Made by a program: the position numbers and the translations under genes. A stretch of DNA of 64,000 bases. Origin: Robertmurraya sp. FSL R5-0851. Its GTDB lineage: Bacteria > Bacillota > Bacilli > Bacillales > Cytobacillaceae. The notes below the pieces were generated by a model, which made no database searches, was not told where the DNA came from, and was given only the letters and a program-made list of their open reading frames with translations. Of the stretch, positions 8,256-16,984 are shown in pieces; the stretch's first letter is position 1, and the number at the start of each line of letters is the position of its first letter. The stretch covers positions 1,345,001-1,409,000 of the forward strand of contig NZ_JBBOOE010000001.1 in the NCBI RefSeq assembly GCF_038002965.1, in the 5' to 3' direction.

Positions 8256-10549
8256 TGGCAACTTTAGAAAAAGAATTACAAGCAATGGGTTTGCCTGAAC
8301 AATTAGCTACATTTGAATCTGGAAATGAAATGGCCGCTATGGCTGCAGCTCAAATCAACTATCATTTAATGGGATATTTTCCTATTACCCCATCAACAGA
8401 GGTGGCGCAGTATTTAGATCAGATGAAAGCTCGTGGAGAGCATACTATTAAATTAATAGCAGCCGATGGAGAGCATGGTTCTGCGGGCATTTGTTACGGA
8501 GCAGCTGTGACAGGTGCACGTGTGTTTAATGCGACAAGCGCAAATGGATTAATGTATATGCTTGAACAGCTCCCCGTTCAATCCGGCACTAGATTCCCGA
8601 TGGTTATGAATCTCGTTACAAGGTCTATTAGTGGACCGCTAGATATAAGAGGAGATCACTCTGATTTATATTTTGCGTTAAATACGGGTTGGGTGATCTT
8701 AACAGCAAGAACACCCCAGGCAGTTTATGATATGAACATAATGGCTTTAAAAATAGCTGAACACTCAAAGGTCAGATTGCCGGTGATTGTCGCTTATGAT
8801 GGCTTCTTTACCTCTCATCAAAAGCGTAAGGTAAACTATTTTAAAGATCGAAAAGTTGTACAAAATTTTGTGGGCGAATGTCCAACTAATTATCATTTTG
8901 CTCGAGACCCTAAAAAACCAGTCACTATCGGTGCTCATATGAATGGTGACGATCTATTAAACAACCATTTCCAGCAATCGGAAGCCATGTATGCAGCTGG
9001 CGAGGTTTTTAAAGAGGTAGCAGAGCAGTACCAAAAGATATCTGGAAGGGAATATCCGGTACTTGACTTGTACGGAATGGAAGATGCAGAAGTTGCTTTA
9101 TTCTTATTAAATTCTGCGGCAGAGTCTGCAAAAGATGTAGTAGACCAGTTCCGAGCTAAAGGAATAAAAGCTGGAGTAATCAGCCCAAATATTATTCGTC
9201 CATTCCCTTCCGAACAGATTCGTGATGCACTGAAAAATATAAAAGCACTTCTTGTTGGGGAACGAGCAGATTCATATGGAGCAAACGGACCAAACCTCAC
9301 TCATGAGGTGAAATCTGCTTTACAGGAGGATAAAGAAAATCAAACACTTGTATTAAGTCGTGTTTTCGGACTGGGAGGAAAGGATTTTTTCGCGGATGAT
9401 GCCACCAAGTTTTTTGAGATGACCCTTGATGCAAAGGAAAAAGGCTATGTTGAGAAGGCATTTGATTACTATGGTCATGTACCTGGTGAAGTTGAAAATG
9501 TGCTGAAACCAGTTATTGAACCTCAGTCTGGCGATGCATTCAAAACGGGGTTAATTGAAGTGAACCAAGATGAAGAGACGAAAAAGCTCAAGGTGAAAAT
9601 TCCACCTTTACGAGCTTTGACGACAAAGCCAAAGAGACTAGCATCAGGTCATGGTGCATGTCCCGGTTGTGGAATCTTCCCAGGCCTTGAGTTATTCTTT
9701 AAAGGAATTGAAGGAGACGTGGTCGTTCTATTCCAAACAGGTTGTGCGTATGTAGTCACAACTGCTTATCCACATTCATCTCATAAGCAAACGATGATTC
9801 ATAACTTATTCCAAAATGGTCCTGCAACTCTATCGGGAACACTAGAAGCATTTTTAGAGTTAAAGGAAAGAGGAGAAGTACCGGTTTCAGACGATGTCAC
9901 ATATGTAATGATTACAGGTGATGGTGGGATGGACATTGGTATGGGTTCTGCCATTGGAACGGCTTTAAGAAATCATAAGCTGATTATGCTTGAGTATGAT
10001 AATGAAGGGTATATGAACACCGGATCACAAATGTCATATTCTACGCCATTGGGTCATATGACAAGCACAACAAATGTAGGGAAAGCACAACAAGGAAAGG
10101 CATTCCATCATAAAGATACAGCACAAATAATGGCTTCTACAAATATCCCGTATGTGTTTACGGGTACAGAAGCATTTCCACAAGACTTGATTAAAAAAGC
10201 AGCAAAAGCTCAGTGGTATGCCCAAAACGTGGGAACAGTTTACGGGAAGATCTTAATTACTTGCCCCTTAAACTGGAAGTCAGAGGAAAGATTTGGTCAA
10301 ACTATTATGGAAGCAGCTGTTAATTCATGTTTCTTCCCACTGTATGAAGTGGAACAAGGGGAAACGACCATTACGTACAATCCGGAAGACAAGAAAAAGC
10401 GTATACCTTTAGCAGATTGGTTAGCCTACATGGGTAAAACCAAACACTTACTAAAGGAAGAAAACAAGCCAATGCTAGATGAGTTTGGTAAGGAAATAGA
10501 GGCAAGATGGCAACGTTTGAAGGCAAAGCACGAAAATCCATTATTATAA
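8255..10549 (+). CDS. 2-oxoacid:ferredoxin oxidoreductase, fused alpha-beta subunit (TPP enzyme)
   Basis: 764 residues. The N-terminal 430 residues are the alpha pyrimidine-binding and CoA-side domains (GNEMAAMAAAQINYHLMGYF, PITPSTEVAQYL, GEHGSAGICYGAAVTGAR). The C-terminal 300 residues are the beta TPP domain with ACPGCGIF for the 4Fe-4S cluster near residue 470, MITGDGGMDIGMGS for TPP/Mg near 553, and NEGYMNTGSQMS as in pyruvate:ferredoxin enzymes. It is translationally coupled to the upstream subunit and followed by a strong terminator. In classic enzymes these are separate subunits, so this operon is a two-gene version of a four-subunit complex. Confidence 0.85.
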   Translation: MATLEKELQAMGLPEQLATFESGNEMAAMAAAQINYHLMGYFPITPSTEVAQYLDQMKARGEHTIKLIAADGEHGSAGICYGAAVTGARVFNATSANGLMYMLEQLPVQSGTRFPMVMNLVTRSISGPLDIRGDHSDLYFALNTGWVILTARTPQAVYDMNIMALKIAEHSKVRLPVIVAYDGFFTSHQKRKVNYFKDRKVVQNFVGECPTNYHFARDPKKPVTIGAHMNGDDLLNNHFQQSEAMYAAGEVFKEVAEQYQKISGREYPVLDLYGMEDAEVALFLLNSAAESAKDVVDQFRAKGIKAGVISPNIIRPFPSEQIRDALKNIKALLVGERADSYGANGPNLTHEVKSALQEDKENQTLVLSRVFGLGGKDFFADDATKFFEMTLDAKEKGYVEKAFDYYGHVPGEVENVLKPVIEPQSGDAFKTGLIEVNQDEETKKLKVKIPPLRALTTKPKRLASGHGACPGCGIFPGLELFFKGIEGDVVVLFQTGCAYVVTTAYPHSSHKQTMIHNLFQNGPATLSGTLEAFLELKERGEVPVSDDVTYVMITGDGGMDIGMGSAIGTALRNHKLIMLEYDNEGYMNTGSQMSYSTPLGHMTSTTNVGKAQQGKAFHHKDTAQIMASTNIPYVFTGTEAFPQDLIKKAAKAQWYAQNVGTVYGKILITCPLNWKSEERFGQTIMEAAVNSCFFPLYEVEQGETTITYNPEDKKKRIPLADWLAYMGKTKHLLKEENKPMLDEFGKEIEARWQRLKAKHENPLL

Positions 10550-10553
10550 TAGG

Positions 10554-10586
10554 AAGGAGCAAAGTTAACTACTTTGCTCCTTTTAC
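10554..10586 (+). terminator. Terminator of the 2-oxoacid oxidoreductase operon
   Basis: A 12-bp perfect stem AAGGAGCAAAGT / ACTTTGCTCCTT with loop TAACT, followed by TTTTACTTTT. Confidence 0.9.
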
Positions 10587-10633
10587 TTTTGGGTTTGAAA
10601 TATTTTTCATTAGAAAACGTTCTTTTTTCCAAT

Positions 10634-10660
10634 AGAGGAGTTTTGGGAATAGTGTAGAAT
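10634..10660 (+). promoter_or_regulatory. Putative sigma-H promoter of the kinE-like gene
   Basis: AGAGGAGTT, an 11-nt spacer, then GTAGAAT. This fits the sigma-H pattern RNAGGAWWW-N11/12-RNNGAAT with one mismatch. It ends 37 bp before the GTG start. Early-sporulation kinase genes are often read by sigma-H, so the context fits. Confidence 0.5.
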
Positions 10661-10696
10661 TCATAATTAAGAAGTTCCTTTATAAGGAGAGATACC

Positions 10697-11539
10697 GTGA
10701 ATACGTTCCTTTCAAGTATAGGTATAGAGAATGTGCGAATCAATCAAATGAAGAAAAATAATATAGAGATACCCATTGCAGACCTCTTTAAATCATTTTT
10801 TATAGAGTCTCTTGATGCGATTATTTTTTGGAATGAAAATATGAGCGTCATTAATGCAAACGATGCCGCCTGTCGCTTATTCGAATGTAGCCTTGATATA
10901 TTAAAGCAATATCCAATAGATGCTTTTGTGTACGAAAAGGATGAAAAATATCATGCGATCATTCAAGACTTAAACAGAAGAGGTTCCGTTCGTGACGAAT
11001 TGCTATTTCAAATGTACAATGGTCAAATGAAATATCTTGAGTTTTCAACCAAGCTTTATGTCGTTGATGGATATCATATGACCATTTTTAGAAATGTGAC
11101 TGAACGGTACCAAATGGAAAAAAAGCTAAGAGAGAGTGAGCAAAAATTTCGAAAGATTTTTGAAGGCTCCCTTGACGGAATGTTATTATGGGATGAAAAT
11201 CAAAGAATCATAGATGTGAATCCAGCCGGTGAAAAGTACTTGAAAGTATCTAAATATGAAGTTGTCGGAAAAACAATGCGTGATTTGCTGATCAATTGTC
11301 ATTTTCCGGATGACGAGTTAAATGAAGTTATGAAAAATCTCATGATTGAAGGTCATGCAACAGGTACGATAACATTAACGACAAGAAGTGGCAAGACTTT
11401 ACATTATGAGTATTCCACCAAGCAAAATGTAGTAAATAGACTCTCGGCATTCGCCGAGTTAGATGGTACAAGGATTTTCTTGTACCATTTTTATTTGATT
11501 CCTCCTACTTTTAGTAGGGGGATGTTTCACGTTTTATAA
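10697..11539 (+). pseudogene. kinE: KinE-like sensor histidine kinase, 5' fragment (interrupted by IS)
   Basis: GTG start at 10697 with AAGGAGA upstream. Native sequence runs to 11435 and encodes two PAS domains (around residues 25-130 and 145-246; IFWNENMSVINANDAACRLF and MLLWDENQRIIDVNPAGEKYL). After 11435 the frame runs into the insertion sequence and stops at 11537-11539, adding about 34 foreign residues. Joining codons up to GTA GTA with bases from 13326 gives QNVVSNLSLTTFRDVTE, a normal PAS end, in frame with the kinase half at 13326-14053. The intact protein would be 488 residues. The position before ogt and mtn matches B. subtilis kinE, although that protein is longer. Confidence 0.9.
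11463..11493 (+). terminator. Terminator at the left end of the insertion sequence
   Basis: A perfect 10-bp stem ATGGTACAAG / CTTGTACCAT, loop GATTTT, followed by TTTTTATTT. It sits 27 bp inside the element, after a smaller CTCGGC/GCCGAG hairpin. It should stop transcription from the host gene before it reaches the transposase. Confidence 0.8.
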
Positions 11540-11669
11540 GAAGAATTGGAAATTCCTCAGTGAAATTTTGTTGATTTTTTTGTCGAAAATACTTGACTTT
11601 TTGAAAACACCACAATAATCGCCGGCGAAGGGATTTATTTCCTTATAAACCGTGAATTGGGGTGTTGAG

Positions 11670-13169
11670 GTGAAGCCAACTGTCGTTAGTCATGAAGATT
11701 ACCAAAACTTCGTTTTAGAACAATTAAGAAAGCATTACTCTGGTAACGTCCTTACTATTGTAAATAATGATTGGCCCATTATTTACAAGTTATGGATCAC
11801 TGACCTTTCTCAGATTACCTCGTGGCTTCGGAGCTCTTATTCGAATAAAGGTCCGGAGCCTCGTGATCCGTCTTCTATGATGCGCTCTTACCTTTTGCTT
11901 CTTTTGGCTAAACCAACTCTCAGTATTACTGAATGGGTTGATGAATTGTATCGAGTGCCTTTCTATGCCATCATGAGTGGCTTTGAACCGGGGAAAGTTC
12001 CTGGTATAGGGACTTTCTACGATTTTTTCCACCGTTTATGGGGAAGGGATAACGCTAATATAAAACCCAATATCAAACCGAAACGCCAAAAAAAGAAAAA
12101 GAAGAAACCCAAGAAAGGCGAAAAAGCGTCCCCATCAAGTCCAGGTATAGTTAGAAAGTTAATCGATCGTTTTTTTCGTTATGATGCTAAGAAAAAAGTG
12201 CTGCCAAGCGATCGATTATTTGAATTATTTCAATCTCAATTTCTCCATGTATCAGCGAACCTAGGCTTACTCGGAGACTTGGACGCTCTAGGGGTTGTCG
12301 GAGACGGTACCCCGATTGAAACGGCTAGATTTCCAAGAAGCAAGCGTACTTGTGAATGCAGTGCCCAAGGACTAACGAATTGTAACCATCCTCGTCATTA
12401 TTCCCAACCTGACATCGACTCAGGGTGGGACAGTTCACGGGAACGCTACTTCAACGGATACCATCTCTACATGTTATCCACTAGCGACAGTCGATACGAC
12501 CTACCCTTGTATCCAAGACTTCAACCAGCTTCCCGGCATGATTCTGTCAGTCTTGTTGCCAGTTCTATTGAATTTTCGCAACGCACTACCTTGGGCACAA
12601 TTGGTAAGATTCTCTTGGATGCTGCTCATGATGCGGAACCTATTTATGAATTGCTAGATCATTATAATATCGAGCCTTTCATTGATCTGAATGTTCGAAC
12701 CAAGAAAAATTTCAGCACTGAAAGCGATATACAAATATCTCCCGAAGGGACACCAATTTGTTCTGCAGGGTTAAAAATGAAGCCCAATGGTTTTGATAAA
12801 TCCAAAAACCGGCAGAAATGGAGATGTCCACTCGCATGCGGCACAAAAATTACTTGTGAGAATCCCTGTTCTAAAGCTAAATACGGTCGAACATTTCATA
12901 CATTCCGGAAGGACAACCTTCGGTTGTTTACTAAGACTCCGAGAACGTCTGAAAAGTGGAAGCTAACTTATAAGCGTCGTACATCTGTAGAACGGTCGAA
13001 CAAACGTGAAAAGGTTGATTATCATTTAGAATTAGGTCGTCATCGTTCCACGAAAATGTGGTACATTCGGACTTATGCCATTATGATGTGCCAACATATT
13101 GATGCTTGGTACGACGTTAAAAAAGAAAAGCTGAATCTCGAAAATGTCATTTTTAAAAAGTCTGCTTAA
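11670..13169 (+). CDS. DDE transposase of the kinE-disrupting element
   Basis: About 499 residues from GTG at 11670 (MKPTVVSHEDYQNF); an alternative GTG at 11652 lacks a ribosome site. The N-terminal part contains RDPSSMMRSYLLLLLAKP. A very basic linker follows (RQKKKKKKPKKGEK). The catalytic region includes LDALGVVGDGTPIETA, and the C-terminal part has CPLACGTKITCENPC, resembling a Cys-rich insertion, and SVERSNKREKVDYHLELGR with the expected late Glu. The pattern fits the IS4/IS5/IS1182-like DDE_Tnp_1 superfamily. It is full length, in the same orientation as the host gene, and contains no stop codon. Confidence 0.8.
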   Translation: MKPTVVSHEDYQNFVLEQLRKHYSGNVLTIVNNDWPIIYKLWITDLSQITSWLRSSYSNKGPEPRDPSSMMRSYLLLLLAKPTLSITEWVDELYRVPFYAIMSGFEPGKVPGIGTFYDFFHRLWGRDNANIKPNIKPKRQKKKKKKPKKGEKASPSSPGIVRKLIDRFFRYDAKKKVLPSDRLFELFQSQFLHVSANLGLLGDLDALGVVGDGTPIETARFPRSKRTCECSAQGLTNCNHPRHYSQPDIDSGWDSSRERYFNGYHLYMLSTSDSRYDLPLYPRLQPASRHDSVSLVASSIEFSQRTTLGTIGKILLDAAHDAEPIYELLDHYNIEPFIDLNVRTKKNFSTESDIQISPEGTPICSAGLKMKPNGFDKSKNRQKWRCPLACGTKITCENPCSKAKYGRTFHTFRKDNLRLFTKTPRTSEKWKLTYKRRTSVERSNKREKVDYHLELGRHRSTKMWYIRTYAIMMCQHIDAWYDVKKEKLNLENVIFKKSA

Positions 13170-13325
13170 TCATTTTTAAAAATTTTATAAGCAAGGCTTA
13201 TTTGGTATGCATTTTTTTGAAAAAGGAAATGAAAAAAAGGAATTTTCATCGAATCGAAGCTAATTTCCAGTTATTTTTTTACAAATCCCATAAAAATGAC
13301 TTAGTTATTCCGAGAGTCTATGTAA

Positions 13326-14053
13326 GTAACCTAAGTTTAACAACTTTTAGGGATGTTACGGAAAAGCTTGAAATGGAGGCTAATCTTCATAAATCTGATA
13401 CCCTTAGTGTAATCGGTCAGTTGGCAGCTGGAGTTGCACATGAAATTCGTAATCCTATGACTGCGTTGAAAGGGTTTATTCAGCTTTTAGAAGACTCCAG
13501 TGAAGGAAAGCATTCGATGTATTTTGATGTAATTTCAACAGAACTGAATCGTATTGACGCGATAATAAATGAATTTTTAATTTTAGCCAAACCACAAGCG
13601 ATTAAATTTGTGGAGCATAGTATTACTCAAATCATGTCTGAAACGGTTAATCTATTAGGTGCACAAGCTGTTTTGTACAATGTTCAGTTCCTCCTTCATT
13701 ATGATGATGATTTACCATCGTTAATCTGTGAGCCTAATCAGTTGAAAAAGGTTTTTATAAATATGATTAAAAATGGAATAGAAGTTATGCCGAGCGGTGG
13801 ATTTATCACGATTACAATGAATCAAACTACAGATAATCGGATCCATATTTCGATAAAGGATGAGGGTTATGGTATTCCAGAGGAAAAGTTAAAGAAACTT
13901 GGTCAGCCATTCTATACGACAAAGGAGAGGGGAACAGGCCTAGGTCTAATGGTTTCTTATCGGATTATAGAGGAGCATGAGGGTACGATTAAAGTCGAAA
14001 GTGAAGTTGGAAAAGGGACGGTATTTCATGTGTATTTACCAGTCGGAAAATAA
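13326..14053 (+). pseudogene. kinE: KinE-like sensor histidine kinase, 3' fragment (kinase core)
   Basis: Native sequence resumes after the second GTAA copy and encodes the end of PAS2 (LSLTTFRDVTEK), the HisKA domain with GVAHEIRNPM (His285 in the rebuilt protein), and the ATPase domain (NQLKKVFINMIKNG, DEGYGIPEEKL, GTGLGLMVSYRI). All catalytic boxes are intact. The frame is open upstream into the insertion sequence from TTG at 13202. A PAS-less kinase core could therefore be made if a promoter in the element drove it, but no good ribosome site is visible. The H-box matches sporulation phosphorelay kinases. The stop is followed after 14 bp by ogt. Confidence 0.88.
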
Positions 14054-14067
14054 AGGTGGAGTCATGT

Positions 14068-14565
14068 ATGAACAGATTGTATGGAACGGTTGAATCGGAG
14101 TTAGGGACCATTTATATAGTAGTTGAAGATGGACTGGTATCGGCCGTTCATATTGGAGTTGAAGATTTTAAGAGGCGTGAAAGAGTTCACCAGCCGATTT
14201 TTTCACTTGATAATGAACTGGTAAAAGAAGCAGTGCAGCAAATGAAGGACTATTTTTCAAAGAGAAGACAGGACTTTGATTTGCCACTTCAGTTGGAAGG
14301 TACTGAGTTTCAACAATCTGTTTGGAACGTCCTCCACTCGATTCCATTTGGAACAACTTACAGCTATCAAGAAGTAGCAGAAAAGATAGGAAATAGTAAG
14401 GCGGTTCGTGCAATCGGACAGGCGAATAAAGCAAATCGTCTTCCTATTATTATTCCATGCCATAGAGTAATAGGGAAAAATCAGAAGCTGACAGGTTATG
14501 CAGGAACACGTACAGATATAAAGGAAAAGCTCCTTACATTAGAAGGAGCTGGCTTTAAACGATAG
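14068..14565 (+). CDS. ogt: Methylated-DNA-protein-cysteine S-methyltransferase
   Basis: 165 residues. The active-site motif IIIPCHRVIG is present, preceded by the DNA-binding helix region (YSYQEVAEKIGNSKAVRAIGQA). It removes methyl groups from O6-alkylguanine in one suicidal transfer to the active Cys. The start was set at the ATG at 14068, spaced correctly from GGTGGAG. The gene follows the kinE stop by 14 bp, as in B. subtilis. The upstream insertion sequence may have cut it off from the kinE promoter, so its expression may depend on readthrough from the element. A strong terminator follows. Confidence 0.93.
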   Translation: MNRLYGTVESELGTIYIVVEDGLVSAVHIGVEDFKRRERVHQPIFSLDNELVKEAVQQMKDYFSKRRQDFDLPLQLEGTEFQQSVWNVLHSIPFGTTYSYQEVAEKIGNSKAVRAIGQANKANRLPIIIPCHRVIGKNQKLTGYAGTRTDIKEKLLTLEGAGFKR

Positions 14566-14571
14566 TAAGAT

Positions 14572-14605
14572 TACGAGTAGAGAATCATTCTACTCGTATT
14601 TTTTT
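14572..14605. terminator. Bidirectional terminator, ogt / mtnK
   Basis: A 10-bp stem TACGAGTAGA / TCTACTCGTA with loop GAATCAT and a T7 tail. It overlaps the mtnK stop codon. Confidence 0.85.
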
Positions 14606-15777
14606 GTTTGTAAAAATGTAACTAACTCTTCAATGGATGTGAATTCATTGCGCTTGAGAATTAATTCTCTACCTAACGCTAATGATTTTTCCTTCGCTGC
14701 AATTCGTTCCTTTTCATCTGGAAGACCATCCAAGTCTGCTACATGGGCAAGACCGATTGTTCTTCTTATTAGTTCGCATCCAGCAAAACCAACTGCATCC
14801 TGAAAGTATTTTTGTAGAGTAGAAGAAAGGAAACCGTCAATACGAGCAAATGGTTCTAAATTGTCATGTTCCCATAGGATTGAAAATTGATTTTGATACA
14901 CATTCCAAAATGTTCTTACCTGTGAGTATATCGAATCGGATTTTTCTTCGAAGGCAATTGCTTGGAACAATAAATTGGCAATGACTTGACCAATATCAAA
15001 ACCTACAGGACCAAAGTATGCAAATTCTGGGTCAATTACTTTTGTTTCTTCCTTCGAAACAAATAAGCTGCCTGTATGAAGATCACCATGTAAAAGTGCT
15101 TCCGCTTCCGTTAAGAAGCTTTTTCTCAGTAAGGCTACCTGAAGTTTTAACTCTGTATCCTTCCATAGTTTTTCAACGGTTGAAGTGAGCTGTGGTTCAA
15201 AATCATTGGTCTCTGCATCAAAGTAAGGATCGGAGAAAATTAGGTCCTCAGTAATTTTACATAATTCTGGGTTGATAAATTTTCCAACAAGCTCTTTCTT
15301 TTGTCCCTTATCCACCCCGAACTCTGATGTGAAAAAGGTTGTATTGGCTAAGTATGTGCCAAGATGACTTGCAAGCAGGGGATATTCGTTTCCGTCAATT
15401 AACCCTTTTCTAGAGATAGTCAAATGTGATAAATCTTCCATAATCGTAATAGCTAATACTTCATTCGTATAATACACGTCAGGCACGAATTCTGGAGCAT
15501 GCTTTTTAAATAGTTTTAATGCTTCTGCTTCAATAGTGGCACGTTTTAAAGTGAGTGGCCATGACTCACCTACTACTTTTGCATATGGAAGAGCTTGTTT
15601 TATGATGATGCCTTTTCCATCTTGATCTTTAATATGAAAAACTAAATTTAAATTGCCATCTCCTATTTCTGTACACGATAGAGTACTATTTTCGGAGAAT
15701 AAATTTCTCTCTTTTGCTAATAAGATGGCTGTTTCTTCTGTTAATGGTTGATAAGTTTCTTGTATTACTGTTGACAT
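14590..15777 (-). CDS. mtnK: Methylthioribose kinase
   Basis: 395 residues, the usual length. An aminoglycoside-phosphotransferase-like fold is seen, with the catalytic loop ALLHGDLHTGSLF and the metal loop VIDPEFAYFGPVGFDIG. It phosphorylates 5-methylthioribose to its 1-phosphate in methionine salvage. The start ATG at 15777 has AGGAGGATAATCATT upstream. It is preceded by an S-box riboswitch with terminator, so it should be made when SAM is scarce. In B. subtilis mtnA is co-transcribed with it; here mtnK stands alone and no mtnA is found in the window. Confidence 0.95.
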   Translation of the reverse strand: MSTVIQETYQPLTEETAILLAKERNLFSENSTLSCTEIGDGNLNLVFHIKDQDGKGIIIKQALPYAKVVGESWPLTLKRATIEAEALKLFKKHAPEFVPDVYYTNEVLAITIMEDLSHLTISRKGLIDGNEYPLLASHLGTYLANTTFFTSEFGVDKGQKKELVGKFINPELCKITEDLIFSDPYFDAETNDFEPQLTSTVEKLWKDTELKLQVALLRKSFLTEAEALLHGDLHTGSLFVSKEETKVIDPEFAYFGPVGFDIGQVIANLLFQAIAFEEKSDSIYSQVRTFWNVYQNQFSILWEHDNLEPFARIDGFLSSTLQKYFQDAVGFAGCELIRRTIGLAHVADLDGLPDEKERIAAKEKSLALGRELILKRNEFTSIEELVTFLQTKKYE

Positions 15778-15803
15778 AATGATTATCCTCCTATTGCATA
15801 AAA

Positions 15804-16008
15804 AAACCTCTTTCTACTAGAAAGAGGTTTGAGGCTTTAGTCAACAAACCTCTTATCTACCAGAAAGGAAATTTCTTTCTGTTGGAATTAGCACCGTGCC
15901 TTACGGATTTATCCGGCGCTAAATTGATAGCGCCCCATTTCACAATGGAATTACGGTCGGTTGCTGGGCTTCATCGGGCCAAATCCCTCTGCCTACTCTT
16001 GATAAGAG
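15804..16008 (-). promoter_or_regulatory. S-box (SAM-I) riboswitch and terminator controlling mtnK
   Basis: The minus strand reads the S-box core: CTCTTATCAAGAG at 15996-16008, GAGGGA, GGCCCGATGAAGCCCAGC AACC, GGTGCTAATTCC, and GATAAGAG closing P1 at 15850-15857. The intrinsic terminator AACCTCTTTC / GAAAGAGGTT with a T run is at 15804-15830. The 3' P1 strand AAGAGGTTTG can also pair with CAAACCTCTT of the terminator, giving the antiterminator. Bound SAM therefore causes termination. P3 carries an extra GGCGCTA/TAGCGCC stem. Confidence 0.95.
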
Positions 16009-16076
16009 ATGTAATTTTCAGTTAATATTCACTGATCAGAATCATATCAGCATAGTGTTAAAGTTGTCAACAGTTT

Positions 16077-16853
16077 TTAATATAAGTCTGTCCGACGGTC
16101 TGAAAATATCGGAATCGTGTTGCGGACTTTCTTTACTTCTGCCAAATCGATTTGACCAGTTACAATAGATTCAAGTTCGTCTCCCTCAGCAATTACTTCT
16201 CCCCAAGGATTAATAATCAATGAATGCCCAGCAAACACATTGTCGGGATCTGAGCCTGAACGATTGCATGCTATGACAAAGCATTGATTTTCAATCGCTC
16301 TAGCAATTAATAAAGATCTCCAATGGTTCAATCGAGGGAGAGGCCACTCAGCAACAACAACGATGGTTTCCGCTCCTTCTGTCGTATGAGCACGAATCCA
16401 TTCAGGAAAGCGAATATCATAGCATATGAATCCTGCAAATAAATACTTGTCTAGAGCAAATATCCCGTTTGTACTGCCTGATTGAAGATGTTCATGCTCA
16501 TTCATTAGCTTAAAAAGATGCGCTTTACTGTATGTGGAAACAAGTTCTCCTTCGTTACTAATGACCAGCATGGTGTTGTATACACCGTTATTTTCTTGAG
16601 AAGCAACAGATCCACCAACTATGTGCACATGATGTTTTTTAGCTAATTTCTGCAAAAATTCAATGCTCTTTTTTGCTTCTAAGTCAGCAAGAACATCGAG
16701 GCGAGTTAAATCATAGCCTGTGGTCCATAGCTCTGGAAGAATGACTAAATCAGGTTTTTCAGCCATTGCTAACTCTATTAATCTTTCCGCTTTTTGAAAG
16801 TTTTCTTCTACATTCCCAAAGCTTATATCCATCTGAATACATGAAACTCTCAT
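16077..16853 (-). CDS. mtnU: Carbon-nitrogen hydrolase, omega-amidase type (MtnU)
   Basis: 258 residues of the nitrilase superfamily. The Glu-Lys-Cys triad is visible: Glu in ILPELWTTGYD, Lys in YSKAHLFKL, Cys in GFICYDIRFPEW. In salvage it is thought to hydrolyse 2-oxo-4-methylthiobutyrate amide left by a glutamine-dependent transaminase. It is divergent from mtnE and downstream of nothing on its strand, so it has its own promoter in the 131-bp gap to mtnE. The start ATG at 16853 has AAGGTGG upstream. No riboswitch is seen in front of it. Confidence 0.88.
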   Translation of the reverse strand: MRVSCIQMDISFGNVEENFQKAERLIELAMAEKPDLVILPELWTTGYDLTRLDVLADLEAKKSIEFLQKLAKKHHVHIVGGSVASQENNGVYNTMLVISNEGELVSTYSKAHLFKLMNEHEHLQSGSTNGIFALDKYLFAGFICYDIRFPEWIRAHTTEGAETIVVVAEWPLPRLNHWRSLLIARAIENQCFVIACNRSGSDPDNVFAGHSLIINPWGEVIAEGDELESIVTGQIDLAEVKKVRNTIPIFSDRRTDLY

Positions 16854-16984
16854 AAGAAACCACCTTTTCTAAAAAATATTAGTAAAAATACTTTACAAGT
16901 TGTCATTTACGATATACATTTGTGACTAGTTTTTCAATATAAAAATTGCCAATTACCCGAATATTTAAAGTAGGTGGAAAAAAG

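Larger units (their letters stand above)
11436..13321 (+). mobile_element. Complete insertion sequence disrupting the kinE-like gene
   Basis: A 1886-bp element. The ends are inverted repeats ATAGACTCTCGG (11436-11447) and its complement CCGAGAGTCTAT (13310-13321), with a few further matches inside. The flanks are a 4-bp direct repeat GTAA (11432-11435 and 13322-13325). The boundary is proven by the host gene: deleting the element plus one GTAA rejoins the sensor kinase in frame. It encodes a single DDE-type transposase. I could not assign the IS family confidently from memory. Confidence 0.93.

Noticed and set aside
13202..13325. N-terminal extension of the kinase 3' fragment
   Set aside because: These codons are insertion-sequence DNA read through by chance; native kinE coding resumes at 13326.
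15804..16030. T-box leader before mtnK
   Set aside because: The conserved core is that of an S-box; no T-box sequence or specifier loop is seen.
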